DNA of 17,317 bases from UBA7332 sp051657165. GTDB taxonomy: Bacteria > Bacteroidota > Bacteroidia > Bacteroidales > UBA7332. The notes under the pieces were generated by a model. That model worked only from the letters and a program-made list of their open reading frames with translations, did not search any database and was not told the DNA's origin. The stretch spans positions 1 to 17,317 of the forward strand of contig JBOFKD010000001.1 in assembly GCA_051657165.1 (NCBI GenBank). The letters run 5' to 3'. Below are positions 1-6,871 of this stretch, in pieces. Made by a program: the position numbers and the translations under genes. Position 1 is the first letter of the stretch; every line of letters starts with the position of its first letter.

Positions 1-440
1 GCTGTTTCTGGTTCAAGGCTTTGCCTTGGATCTACTATTCGTCAGGTTGTACCTGACAGCTTTCTGCAAGAAAGCCTCTTTGTGAGCGTAAGAGGTTGTT
101 TTTCAAACAACTGGTGGTTAAAAAGCACCGAATATGAGGTACAAGGTACAACCTTGCACCAGAATAAGAGAGGGCGCTGGGATGAGGACGTGGACGACGT
201 GGAGGACCATGAGGACGATGAGGACAGCGCCCAATACATGGAGGACAACAGCGACGATGTTTTTCTTTGCCTTTCTGCCTTTCTCAGCCGAAGGCTATCA
301 ACAGCACCGGAGGTGCGATAAACAACGGTAGTGATCAACAGCGTCAGCGATAAACTGCCTTTTAATGCCGTCCTCATGGTCGTCCATGTCCCCATTGTCC
401 TCCACGTCGTCACTGCCTTTTCGGCATTACCTTTTTAAAA
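1..440 (+). other. Gene-free, hairpin-dense region; candidate structured RNA
   Basis: No convincing gene lies here; open frames across it give only Ser/Thr- or Asp/Glu-rich low-complexity protein. A run of perfect or near-perfect hairpins is seen, mostly with three-base loops: 10-19/23-32 (loop TTT, two G.T pairs), 41-47/51-57 (TGT), 59-65/69-75 (GCA), 95-101/105-111 (TTC), 138-147/151-160 (ACA, one mismatch), 286-289/293-296 (GAA) and 304-308/312-316 (GGA). A weaker one is 75-80/90-95. Larger stems are 172-179/225-232 and 364-370/422-428. ATCAACAGC and GCGATAAAC each occur twice (297-305, 334-342; 315-323, 347-355), around different middles. The region ends about 20 bases before the first lysis-like gene, so it may be its leader or a separate non-coding RNA. 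The window starts inside or at the edge of the array, so its left limit is unknown. That it is RNA is inference; the hairpins are seen directly. Confidence 0.45.
172..428 (+). repeat. Two stem-loops with mutually complementary loops
   Basis: Stem 172-179/225-232 (GGGCGCTG with CAGCGCCC) closes a purine-rich loop carrying GAGGAC repeats; GAGGAC occurs at 184, 202, 211 and 220, and again at 241 outside the stem. Stem 364-370/422-428 (AATGCCG with CGGCATT) closes a pyrimidine-rich loop. The loops pair: 193-207 is the perfect reverse complement of 397-411 (15 bp), and 206-216 of 370-380 (11 bp). The two local stems and the long helix cannot form in one simple fold, so this is either a loop-loop (kissing) contact or a pair of alternative structures. 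Confidence 0.5.
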
Positions 441-450
441 TTTGAATTTT

Positions 451-798
451 ATGAAAGATATCTGGATGTATTTGCTGCCTTCGGGCTTTATAGCCTCGCT
501 GCTTACCTGGCTTGTGAACCGGAGGCGGGAGAGGCTGAAGGATATAAAAGAAGAGCATTCGGTTTACCGGGAGCTTTATGAGGATTTGAGAGTATTAATC
601 AAAAAACAAAATGCGGATTATGCGAAATTACGAAATAAGGTGTTTCGGCTTGAAAAGGCTTTTGAGGAGATTAACCGCTGTCCTTACCGCAGGCATTGCC
701 CTTTGCTTCATGGGTTGCCAGTCGATGAAAAGGACGGAAACGTCGGAGCGGATGATACAGACCGAAAGGCTGCGGCAAGAGGTGATCCTGCTGCCTGA
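451..798 (+). CDS. Small membrane protein with coiled coil, i-spanin-like
   Basis: I do not recognise a named family with certainty. The 115-residue protein has one N-terminal membrane segment (about residues 5-22), an Arg-rich stop (NRRRERL), then a highly charged, probably coiled-coil helix (about 28-75) and a short Cys motif, CPYRRHC (C77 and C83). This is the layout of an inner-membrane spanin (Rz-like). The last 30 residues are Gly/Asp/Ala-rich and lie where the next gene overlaps in another frame, so they may be little constrained. The ATG at 451 is chosen over the TTG at 442 because it starts directly before the membrane segment. The downstream gene starts inside this one, as in Rz/Rz1 pairs. 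The phage lysis role is inferred from architecture and gene overlap, not sequence identity. A stray membrane protein of a degraded prophage is the alternative. Confidence 0.55.
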   Translation: MKDIWMYLLPSGFIASLLTWLVNRRRERLKDIKEEHSVYRELYEDLRVLIKKQNADYAKLRNKVFRLEKAFEEINRCPYRRHCPLLHGLPVDEKDGNVGADDTDRKAAARGDPAA

Positions 799-1090
799 GT
801 CGGAACGGTTGATTGTGGATCTGTCTGCTTTGAATAATCTGGCTCCGGCTTCTGCGCTGATCGCTCCGAAAGAGAATGCCGGAGGACTGACCGTAAAGAA
901 GCGGGCGGACGGGCTGATTGAGATTGAGAGCCGGAAGGATACAGTACGTATTCGGAGCGATACGGTTTGCAGCCACGAGTATATGGATCTGGACACCGTA
1001 GGGACGGCTGGCGGCCTTCCATGGAGACCGTGGGTGATAGTGCCCGCGGTTTTCTGTCTGATTTTACTTGTAAGAAAATATTTTCATTAA
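611..1090 (+). CDS. Lipoprotein with C-terminal membrane segment, spanin-like
   Basis: The gene overlaps the previous one by 188 bases in the +1 frame and extends 292 bases beyond it. From ATG 611 it encodes 159 residues. It has a basic stretch (KRLLRR), a hydrophobic run (LTAVLTAGIALCF) and a lipobox-like FMGC with the lipid cysteine at residue 36. TTG 650 would give a more normal-length signal peptide (cysteine at 23), so the start is uncertain; ATG 620 is also possible. The middle is hydrophilic and probably periplasmic. A second hydrophobic segment (about 141-154, WVIVPAVFCLILLV) ends in RKYFH. A lipid anchor at one end and a membrane span at the other is the layout of one-protein (u-)spanins that link both membranes, here oddly combined with an Rz-like partner. 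A strong terminator follows 48 bases downstream. Function is inferred only. Confidence 0.6.
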   Translation: MRIMRNYEIRCFGLKRLLRRLTAVLTAGIALCFMGCQSMKRTETSERMIQTERLRQEVILLPESERLIVDLSALNNLAPASALIAPKENAGGLTVKKRADGLIEIESRKDTVRIRSDTVCSHEYMDLDTVGTAGGLPWRPWVIVPAVFCLILLVRKYFH

Positions 1091-1138
1091 AGAGATGTGT
1101 GACTATTATCAGTCGTATAAGAAATAACATAAACCGAT

Positions 1139-1178
1139 AAAAAAACCGGAGACAGAATTACTTCTGCTCCGGTTTTTT
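1139..1178. terminator. Bidirectional rho-independent terminator
   Basis: Stem AAAAACCGGAG (1141-1151) pairs with CTCCGGTTTTT (1167-1177). It continues inward as CAGAA/TTCTG around a TTAC loop, with one bulged A. Runs of A on the left and T on the right let it serve both converging units: the spanin-like genes (+) and pta-ackA (-). Confidence 0.9.
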
Positions 1179-1206
1179 AGTTCTCAATATTTATAATATA
1201 TAACGG

Positions 1207-2403
1207 TTAAGCAAGAATGGTAGCTGTATCGGCAGCAATCATATATTCTTCATCAGTCGGAATAACAACCACTTTAACTTTAGATTCCGGCTTGCTTAAC
1301 AAAGCTTCCTCACCACGAAGGCCACGGTTTTTATCAGCATCGAATTCAATACCCATGAATTCCATATCTGAACAAACATACTCACGGGTTGAACATTGGT
1401 TTTCGCCAATACCACCTGTAAACACGATGATATCAACTCCACCCAAAGCTGCCGCGTAAGAGCCAACATATTTTTTGATGCGATAATCAAACATATCTAA
1501 TGCAAGTTTCGCACGTTCGTTTCCTTCTTCGATAGCGGCACCGATTTCACGCATATCAGAAGATACGCCTGAAATACCGTTTACGCCTGATTGTTTGTTA
1601 ACCAGGTTAGAAATACCGGCAGCGTTCAATCCCTCTTTTTCCATCAGGAAAGTAAGAGCACCTGCATCGATATCCCCTGAACGGGTACCCATCATCAAAC
1701 CTTCAACCGGAGTGAATCCCATTGAAGTGTCAACACTTTTACCGTTTTTGATAGCCGCGATTGAAGCGCCGTTACCAATGTGGCAAGTGATGATTTTCTG
1801 ATCGTCGTAGTTAAGACCCAGGAATTCGCAGGCACGTTTTGACACGTAGCGGTGGCTTGTTCCGTGGAATCCGTAACGGCGGATCGCATATTTTTCATAC
1901 AATTCGTATGGCAGAGCATACAAATAAGCATGTTTAGGCATAGTCTGGTGGAATGCAGTATCAAATACACCAACCTGAGGAATTTCGGGCATCAGTTCTT
2001 TAACAGCATAGATACCTTTCAGGTTTGGCGGATTGTGAAGAGGAGCTACATCAATACATTCAACCATTTTCTCGATTACTTCGTCAGTAATCAGAACGCT
2101 GGAATTGAATTTTTCTCCTCCGTGTACCACACGGTGACCAACGGCGTCAATTTCAGACAAAGATTTGATACAACCGTTATCTTCGCTTTGAAGAACGTCA
2201 AGGATCAGCTGAACCGCTTTCTGGTGTTCCTGAATTTCATCCTCGATCACAACTTTGTCGCCGTTTGGTTTTGTCAGCTTAAGGAAAGAACCTTTCAGGC
2301 CGATTTTCTCAATACCACCCTGAGCAAGCACTTCATTCGAGTCCATGTTGATGAACTTATATTTTACTGAAGAGCTTCCGCAATTTAAAACTAATATCTT
2401 CAT
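1207..2403 (-). CDS. ackA: Acetate kinase
   Basis: This cytoplasmic enzyme transfers phosphate from acetyl phosphate to ADP, giving acetate and ATP, the last step of acetate fermentation. The 398-residue product matches the family's usual length. It starts MKILVLNCGSSSVK, the N-terminal acetokinase signature. Further on are VGHRVVHGG, YGFHGTSHRYVS, CHIGNGASIAA, GFTPVEGLMMGTRSGDIDAG and FTGGIGEN, the substrate- and nucleotide-binding motifs of the ASKHA fold. The frame is open 19 codons upstream, but those codons overlap the intergenic hairpin and resemble no acetate kinase, so the start at 2403 is chosen. It lies 72 bases downstream of pta and is very likely cotranscribed with it; the shared terminator at 1139-1178 ends the unit. 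Confidence 0.98.
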   Translation of the reverse strand: MKILVLNCGSSSVKYKFINMDSNEVLAQGGIEKIGLKGSFLKLTKPNGDKVVIEDEIQEHQKAVQLILDVLQSEDNGCIKSLSEIDAVGHRVVHGGEKFNSSVLITDEVIEKMVECIDVAPLHNPPNLKGIYAVKELMPEIPQVGVFDTAFHQTMPKHAYLYALPYELYEKYAIRRYGFHGTSHRYVSKRACEFLGLNYDDQKIITCHIGNGASIAAIKNGKSVDTSMGFTPVEGLMMGTRSGDIDAGALTFLMEKEGLNAAGISNLVNKQSGVNGISGVSSDMREIGAAIEEGNERAKLALDMFDYRIKKYVGSYAAALGGVDIIVFTGGIGENQCSTREYVCSDMEFMGIEFDADKNRGLRGEEALLSKPESKVKVVVIPTDEEYMIAADTATILA

Positions 2404-2423
2404 TTCTACTTTTGTTTCATAGG

Positions 2424-2460
2424 ATGGATACACTGCCTTATGGCGGAGCAGTGTATCCAT
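2424..2460. promoter_or_regulatory. Perfect 13-bp hairpin between pta and ackA
   Basis: ATGGATACACTGC (2424-2436) is perfectly inverted at 2448-2460 around an 11-base loop. It fills most of the 72-base gap and lacks the T run expected of a full terminator in the direction of transcription. It is more likely an RNA processing or stabilising element, or a weak attenuator, than an end of transcription. Confidence 0.6.
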
Positions 2461-2475
2461 TAAATTTTCATTCGA

Positions 2476-3489
2476 TTATTTAGAGGCTTTGATTCCGATC
2501 GCCTGGTTAGCTGTGATAGCAACCATTGCGTAAACGTCTTCTACAGAGCAACCGCGTGAAAGGTCGTTGATAGGTGCTGCAATACCTTGCAAGATCGGAC
2601 CTACGGCTTCTGCGCCAGCTAAACGCTGAACTAATTTATAAGAAATATTTCCTACTTCCAGAGTTGGGAATACCAATACATTGGCATTTCCTGCGATTGC
2701 GCTTCCCGGAGCTTTGCTTTGTCCTACGGCAGGTACAATAGCAGCATCAGCCTGAAGTTCGCCTTCGATTTGCAATGACGGATCCATTTCCTGAGCCAAA
2801 CGGGTTGCCTCAACTACTTTATCTACCATCTCATGTTTTGCACTACCTTTCGTAGAGAAGCTCAACATGGCAATTTTAGGTTCGAAGCCTGCAATCGCGC
2901 GGGTTGTGTGGCCGGTAGCCACTGCAATCTGAGCAAGCTCATTTGCGTTCGGGTTTGGATGAACGGCACAGTTAGCAAAGACCATCACACCTTCATGTCC
3001 CCATTGTTTGTCGTTCATAAACATAAGGAAAGCACCAGAAACGACGCTGATACCCGGTAATGTTTTAACGATCTGGAAAGCCGGACGAAGTACGTTACCT
3101 GTAGTGTTCTGAGCACCGGCAACTTCACCGTCAGCGTCTCCGCTCTTAATCATCAGACAGGCAAGATACAATGGATCTTCAGCAAGTTTAGCCGCTTGCT
3201 CAATGGTCATACCTTTGCTTTTGCGCAGTTCGAAAAGAAGATTCGTGTAAGCTTCTTTCTTCGCATTGTTTAGAGGATCTACGATAGTCGCTTCAGAAAT
3301 ATGGTTTAACCCGTTTTTCTTAGCCAAAGCGGCGATCTCATCAGGATTACCAATTAGGATAATCTTTGCAATACCATCTGCAATTAATTTATCTGCAGCT
3401 TTAAGGGTACGTTCTTCCGTTCCCTCAGGTAGCACAATGCGTTGTTGATCTGCTTTCGCACGTGCATAGATCTGATTCATTATGTCCAT
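2476..3489 (-). CDS. pta: Phosphate acetyltransferase
   Basis: The enzyme converts acetyl-CoA and phosphate to acetyl phosphate and CoA, feeding AckA. The 337-residue protein is the short, single-domain (PTA_PTB) type without the N-terminal regulatory DRTGG/BioD-like part of enterobacterial Pta. Recognisable stretches are RIVLPEGTEERT near the start, DADGEVAGAQNTTGNVLRPA in the middle, FANCAVHPNPNANELAQIA, and GPILQGIAAPINDLSRGC near the end, with conserved Asn, Arg and Ser residues of the CoA/phosphate site. Start: ATG at 3489; ATG at 3480 (MNQIYARAK) is equally possible and would remove three residues. It is the first gene of the pta-ackA unit, with a promoter-like -7 element about 100 bases upstream. 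Confidence 0.97.
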   Translation of the reverse strand: MDIMNQIYARAKADQQRIVLPEGTEERTLKAADKLIADGIAKIILIGNPDEIAALAKKNGLNHISEATIVDPLNNAKKEAYTNLLFELRKSKGMTIEQAAKLAEDPLYLACLMIKSGDADGEVAGAQNTTGNVLRPAFQIVKTLPGISVVSGAFLMFMNDKQWGHEGVMVFANCAVHPNPNANELAQIAVATGHTTRAIAGFEPKIAMLSFSTKGSAKHEMVDKVVEATRLAQEMDPSLQIEGELQADAAIVPAVGQSKAPGSAIAGNANVLVFPTLEVGNISYKLVQRLAGAEAVGPILQGIAAPINDLSRGCSVEDVYAMVAITANQAIGIKASK

Positions 3490-3586
3490 CGTATATTCTG
3501 TTTATTCAGTCGATAATCAATAGAAAAAAGTAGCCGGATAAGTATATTTTCCAAAGCGGTTTATTGACTTAAATCCGTTTCCGATG

Positions 3587-3594
3587 CAAAAATA
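3587..3594 (-). promoter_or_regulatory. Candidate pta promoter (-7 element)
   Basis: On the minus strand this reads TATTTTTG, a full match to the Bacteroidetes -7 consensus TAnnTTTG. An ATTG lies 23 bases further upstream, slightly longer than the usual spacing. The untranslated leader would be about 90 bases. Confidence 0.5.
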
Positions 3595-3763
3595 GTAATT
3601 TTGCAATACAGAGATAGCAATTTTCAATAAAAAAAATCATCTTAAGATTGCAAAAAGGGCATTATATCTGTTTGCTTATTCTAATAAATGCCTATTTTCC
3701 TTACAAAAGTTTTAATCAATCTGATTAATTTCGCATTTTCATGCATTGTTATTGAAAAATTAA

Positions 3764-3783
3764 TATCATTTTGCAAAATGATA
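3764..3783. promoter_or_regulatory. 20-bp perfect palindrome, candidate operator
   Basis: TATCATTTTGCAAAATGATA is its own reverse complement over all 20 bases. Its centre is about 22 bases before the -7 element of the plus-strand promoter, so it covers the -33 position. A dimeric regulator bound here would repress or control transcription of the aminotransferase-meaB unit, and possibly the divergent pta. A second, smaller dyad (TTAATCA-ATC-TGATTAA) is at 3712-3728. The regulator is unknown. Confidence 0.5.
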
Positions 3784-3803
3784 ATTTCTTATTTTTACTT
3801 TTG
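3770..3803 (+). promoter_or_regulatory. Candidate promoter for the aminotransferase-meaB unit
   Basis: TTTG at 3770-3773 and TACTTTTG at 3796-3803 match the Bacteroidetes -33 (TTTG) and -7 (TAnnTTTG) elements, with a 22-base spacer. Transcription would start near 3810, giving a leader of about 125 bases that includes a small GAGAT/ATCTC stem (3875-3892). Confidence 0.6.
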
Positions 3804-3934
3804 ACAATCGTATAATTCTGCCCGGTTTACATGTTTATAACATCATTTCGGGACGGGTTGTTCTGCTAAAGGGGGAGATATGTAATCATCTCTTCTATAA
3901 TAAAATATAAATACGTTATATCAGATAAAATACT

Positions 3935-5041
3935 ATGATTAAGTTTCTGGATCTTCAGCAGATTTCGCGCTCTCATGAGGAGGAGTTAATAGCTGCGGCC
4001 TCGGAGGTTATCAGATCCGGGCATTATCTGTTTGGAAAACAGGTGCAGCAGTTTGAGGCGGATTACGCTGCGTTTACGGGTTGCAGGCAGGCGGTAGCCT
4101 GCGGAAACGGCCTGGATGCGCTCCGCCTGATTTTGCGCGGATATATGGAACTGGGGAAATTAAAAGAGGGCGACGAGATAATTGTTCCGGCTAATACTTA
4201 TATTGCAACCGTCCTGGCAATCACGGACAATGGTTTGTGTCCGGTATTTGCTGAACCGGATATGGATACGTTTAATATGGATGTCCGGAGCATGGAGTCT
4301 AAAATAACTTCGCGCACGCGGGGGATACTTCCGGTGCATCTTTACGGGAGAATAGCCCCGATGGAGGCGATCATGAAGCTGGCCCGTAAACACGACCTGC
4401 TGGTAGTAGAGGATAATGCACAGGCGGCAGGGGCGAAAGATCCGGTGACGGGCAGACGCTCGGGGAGTTTCGGACATGCATCTGGACACAGCTTTTATCC
4501 GGGGAAGAACCTGGGAGCACTGGGCGATGCCGGAGCGGTGACTACGGACGATGAGGAGCTGGCCGAATGTGTCAGGGCTCTGGCAAACTACGGCTCGCGC
4601 ACGAAATACATAAATATCTGTCAGGGGCTGAACAGCCGGATGGATGAAATGCAGGCTGCGCTGCTCAATGTGAAACTGAAGTATCTGGATCAGGAGAATG
4701 AGATCCGGCGACAGCTGGCACGGAAATATACGGAGGGTATCCGCCATCCGGAAATCCGTTTGCCCGAACCTGTATTTACGGAAGATCATATCTGGCATTT
4801 ATATGTGGTCAGAAGTGAAAGACGCGACGAATTGCAAAAATATCTGGCCGGAAAAGAGATACAAACATTAATTCACTATCCGGTGCCACCGCACCAGCAG
4901 ACGTGCTATCCGGCCTATAACGGGCTTTCGTTCCCGCTGACGGAGAGATTGAGCCGGGAAGTTTTATCGCTTCCGGTTTCACCTGTAATGAACACATCTG
5001 AGATTGACTATGTTATTAATACAGTGAATTGTTTCAAGTAA
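3935..5041 (+). CDS. DegT/DnrJ/EryC1/StrS-family sugar aminotransferase
   Basis: This PLP-dependent enzyme class moves an amino group, normally from glutamate, onto a keto-sugar nucleotide to build aminodeoxy sugars for surface polysaccharide. The 368-residue length is typical. Visible landmarks are IPANTYIATVLAI-like substrate/PLP sequence (VPANTYIATVLAI), VVEDNAQAAGA with Asp160 to hold the pyridine nitrogen, and SFYPGKNLGALGDAGAV with Lys191 as the Schiff-base lysine. The family's NSRMDEMQAA helix and a C-terminal HYPVPPH stretch are also present. It resembles the dTDP-3-amino sugar (FdtB/QdtB) branch, but the substrate cannot be read from sequence. No sugar-nucleotide or glycosyltransferase genes surround it, which is odd for this family. 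Its stop codon directly abuts the meaB start. Confidence 0.9.
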   Translation: MIKFLDLQQISRSHEEELIAAASEVIRSGHYLFGKQVQQFEADYAAFTGCRQAVACGNGLDALRLILRGYMELGKLKEGDEIIVPANTYIATVLAITDNGLCPVFAEPDMDTFNMDVRSMESKITSRTRGILPVHLYGRIAPMEAIMKLARKHDLLVVEDNAQAAGAKDPVTGRRSGSFGHASGHSFYPGKNLGALGDAGAVTTDDEELAECVRALANYGSRTKYINICQGLNSRMDEMQAALLNVKLKYLDQENEIRRQLARKYTEGIRHPEIRLPEPVFTEDHIWHLYVVRSERRDELQKYLAGKEIQTLIHYPVPPHQQTCYPAYNGLSFPLTERLSREVLSLPVSPVMNTSEIDYVINTVNCFK

Positions 5042-6184
5042 ATGATTCATGCAAAATACAACACTATGACACAACACAAACATCCCGAAAATGACGAAAA
5101 GTACATCGGATTGACTGTGAACGAAGGTGTTTCTGCGCCGCCGACGGTAAATCCATATCTGAACAGAAAGCGAAGAAAGAAATATTCTGCTTCGGAATAC
5201 GTGGAAGGAATACTGAAAGGAGATATCACTATACTGAGTCAGGCTGTGACGCTGGTGGAAAGTGCAAACTATGAACATCAGCAGATCGCACAGGAAGTGA
5301 TAGAGAAATGTTTGCCTTACTCGGGCAAAAGCGTACGGGTGGGTATAACGGGTGTGCCGGGTGCGGGTAAAAGTACTTCGATTGATACTTTTGGTATGCA
5401 CCTGATCGGACACGGGAAGAAACTGGCCGTGCTGGCCATTGATCCCAGCAGTGAACGTTCGAAAGGAAGTATACTGGGTGATAAGACACGTATGGAACAG
5501 TTGTCGGTTCAGAAAAATGCGTTTATCCGTCCTTCTCCTTCGGCAGGATCGTTAGGCGGTGTGGCCCGTAAAACCCGCGAAACGATTATTCTTTGTGAAG
5601 CTGCCGGATTTGATACAATATTTGTAGAAACGGTAGGTGTGGGTCAGAGTGAAACGGCGGTGCACTCGATGGTTGACTTTTTTATGTTGCTTCAGGTGCC
5701 GAATACGGGCGATGAGTTGCAGGGTATAAAAAGAGGAATTATGGAGATGGCCGACGGGATAGTGATAAACAAAGCCGACGGGAATAACGTTGATAAAGCA
5801 AAGCTTGCTCAGGGGCAGTTCCGGAATGCGCTCCATCTGTTTCCGCCTGCGGACTCGGGATGGAAACCTCAGGTGCTGACATATTCGGGTTATTACGGAA
5901 TAGGGATAGAAGAAATCTGGCAGATGGTTTATGAATACATAGACTTTACGAAGGAGAACGGCTATTTCGATTTCAAACGCAACGAGCAGTCCAAATACTG
6001 GATGTATGAATCAATCAACGAGAAGCTGCGCGAGAGTTTCTACCGCAATCCGGTGATTGAGAAAGTGCTTCAGGAAAAAGAGGAGAAAGTGCTTAAAGCA
6101 GAGTTAAGTTCATTTATCGCTGCAAAAGAGATGCTGGACTTATATTTCCATGAACTAGTGCATTCTAACAATAAAAATAAATGA
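5042..6184 (+). CDS. meaB: Methylmalonyl-CoA mutase-associated GTPase MeaB (ArgK family)
   Basis: This cytoplasmic G3E-type GTPase is a chaperone of adenosylcobalamin-dependent methylmalonyl-CoA mutase; it gates cofactor loading and protects the mutase in the succinate-propionate route. The 380-residue protein shows the P-loop GVPGAGKST (from about residue 104), AIDPSSERSKGSILGDKTRM, RPSPSAGSLGGVARKT, ETVGVGQSE (about 196-204) and the base-recognition NKADG (about 243). The C-terminal helical dimerisation part is present. ATG 5042 sits with no gap after the aminotransferase stop, implying translational coupling; ATG 5066 (MTQHKHPEND) is an alternative that fits relatives I recall better. The mutase subunits are not in this window, so it acts in trans. 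Confidence 0.95.
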   Translation: MIHAKYNTMTQHKHPENDEKYIGLTVNEGVSAPPTVNPYLNRKRRKKYSASEYVEGILKGDITILSQAVTLVESANYEHQQIAQEVIEKCLPYSGKSVRVGITGVPGAGKSTSIDTFGMHLIGHGKKLAVLAIDPSSERSKGSILGDKTRMEQLSVQKNAFIRPSPSAGSLGGVARKTRETIILCEAAGFDTIFVETVGVGQSETAVHSMVDFFMLLQVPNTGDELQGIKRGIMEMADGIVINKADGNNVDKAKLAQGQFRNALHLFPPADSGWKPQVLTYSGYYGIGIEEIWQMVYEYIDFTKENGYFDFKRNEQSKYWMYESINEKLRESFYRNPVIEKVLQEKEEKVLKAELSSFIAAKEMLDLYFHELVHSNNKNK

Positions 6185-6209
6185 TTCTCTAATTTAAATC
6201 TTAACTATT

Positions 6210-6479
6210 ATGTCAAACAACAATGCATCATTGCTTGCGTTCCTGCTAGGTCTGGGACTGGGAGCTGCTGTTATTTATTTCATTAAATCAGAAAAAGGTG
6301 AAAACGTGCGTCAAAAGGTATCTGATTTCCTTGAGTCAAAAGGTATTCATTTATCATCAGACGATCTGAATGAGTTTATCGGTCATATGAAGCAAAAGTG
6401 TCATAAGTCACATAAACATGCTTGTGAGGCTGATTGCGGATGTGCCGAAGGCGCAGAGAAAGCCATTGATGTAAAATAA
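6210..6479 (+). CDS. YtxH-like small membrane protein with Cys/His-rich tail
   Basis: The 89-residue protein has one glycine-rich membrane segment near the N-terminus (about 8-24, LLAFLLGLGLGAAVIYF) followed by KSEKGENVRQKVSDFLE, the usual YtxH-type layout of small envelope/stress proteins. The tail is unusual: between residues 60 and 82 it has six Cys/His-bearing positions in MKQKCHKSHKHACEADCGC, which looks able to bind metal. It starts 25 bases after meaB with no promoter match, so it could be read through from that unit. It heads a three-gene set of small membrane proteins. The precise role is unknown. Confidence 0.7.
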   Translation: MSNNNASLLAFLLGLGLGAAVIYFIKSEKGENVRQKVSDFLESKGIHLSSDDLNEFIGHMKQKCHKSHKHACEADCGCAEGAEKAIDVK

Positions 6480-6487
6480 TTCAACAC

Positions 6488-6871
6488 ATGGAAGAAAAAG
6501 AAAAACACCATGAGCATATTATTCGTGATTTGAAAAGTTACACAGATTTACGCTTAGACCTTCTTAAACTGGATATTATTGAGAAGGTCTCGCGTATTCT
6601 GTCTGTATTTCTGGTCTCAATACTGGCTCTGTTGCTTCTTATTGTCGGACTATTCTACGCTACGATGGCTTTTGTCTACTGGACAGGGCCATACTTCGGA
6701 TCACTTGTTCCGGGGTTTTGTATCGTAACGCTATTCTTCCTGGTACTCGCTTTTGTGATGTATTTATTAAGAACCAAACTCTTTATAAATCCATTCGTAC
6801 GCATCTTTAGTAAAATATTTTTCGAACCTAATGAACTAACTGATGATGAAACAAAGGCAGGACAGGCATAA
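6488..6871 (+). CDS. Holin-superfamily-like (YqjE-type) membrane protein
   Basis: The 127-residue protein starts with a charged, His-rich helix (MEEKEKHHEHIIRDLKSYTD), then has two membrane segments (about 38-65 and 75-98) and a basic/acidic C-terminal tail (EPNELTDDETKAGQA). This is the architecture of the so-called phage holin family III / YqjE group, which in free-living bacteria is chromosomal and probably structural or stress-related rather than lytic. It begins 8 bases after the YtxH-like gene and overlaps the next gene by 29 bases, so the three are one translational unit. I find no phage genes next to it. Confidence 0.75.
   Translation: MEEKEKHHEHIIRDLKSYTDLRLDLLKLDIIEKVSRILSVFLVSILALLLLIVGLFYATMAFVYWTGPYFGSLVPGFCIVTLFFLVLAFVMYLLRTKLFINPFVRIFSKIFFEPNELTDDETKAGQA

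Noticed and set aside
42..413. Minus-strand open frame of 123 codons, and plus-strand frames at 82-321 and 134-331
   Set aside because: The products are Ser/Thr- or Asp/Glu-rich low-complexity translations of the GAGGAC repeats and hairpins; no domain, signal or sensible start.
628..1130. Several minus-strand open frames opposite the spanin-like genes
   Set aside because: They are antisense to frames with clear signal and membrane features and show no recognisable protein pattern.
1852..2370. 172-codon plus-strand open frame inside ackA
   Set aside because: It is a shadow of ackA on the opposite strand, with no start signal or family resemblance.
6488..6871. Phage holin and hence a prophage in 6210-7124
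   Set aside because: The protein belongs to a chromosomal holin-like family usually found with YtxH-like genes; no other phage gene is near it.
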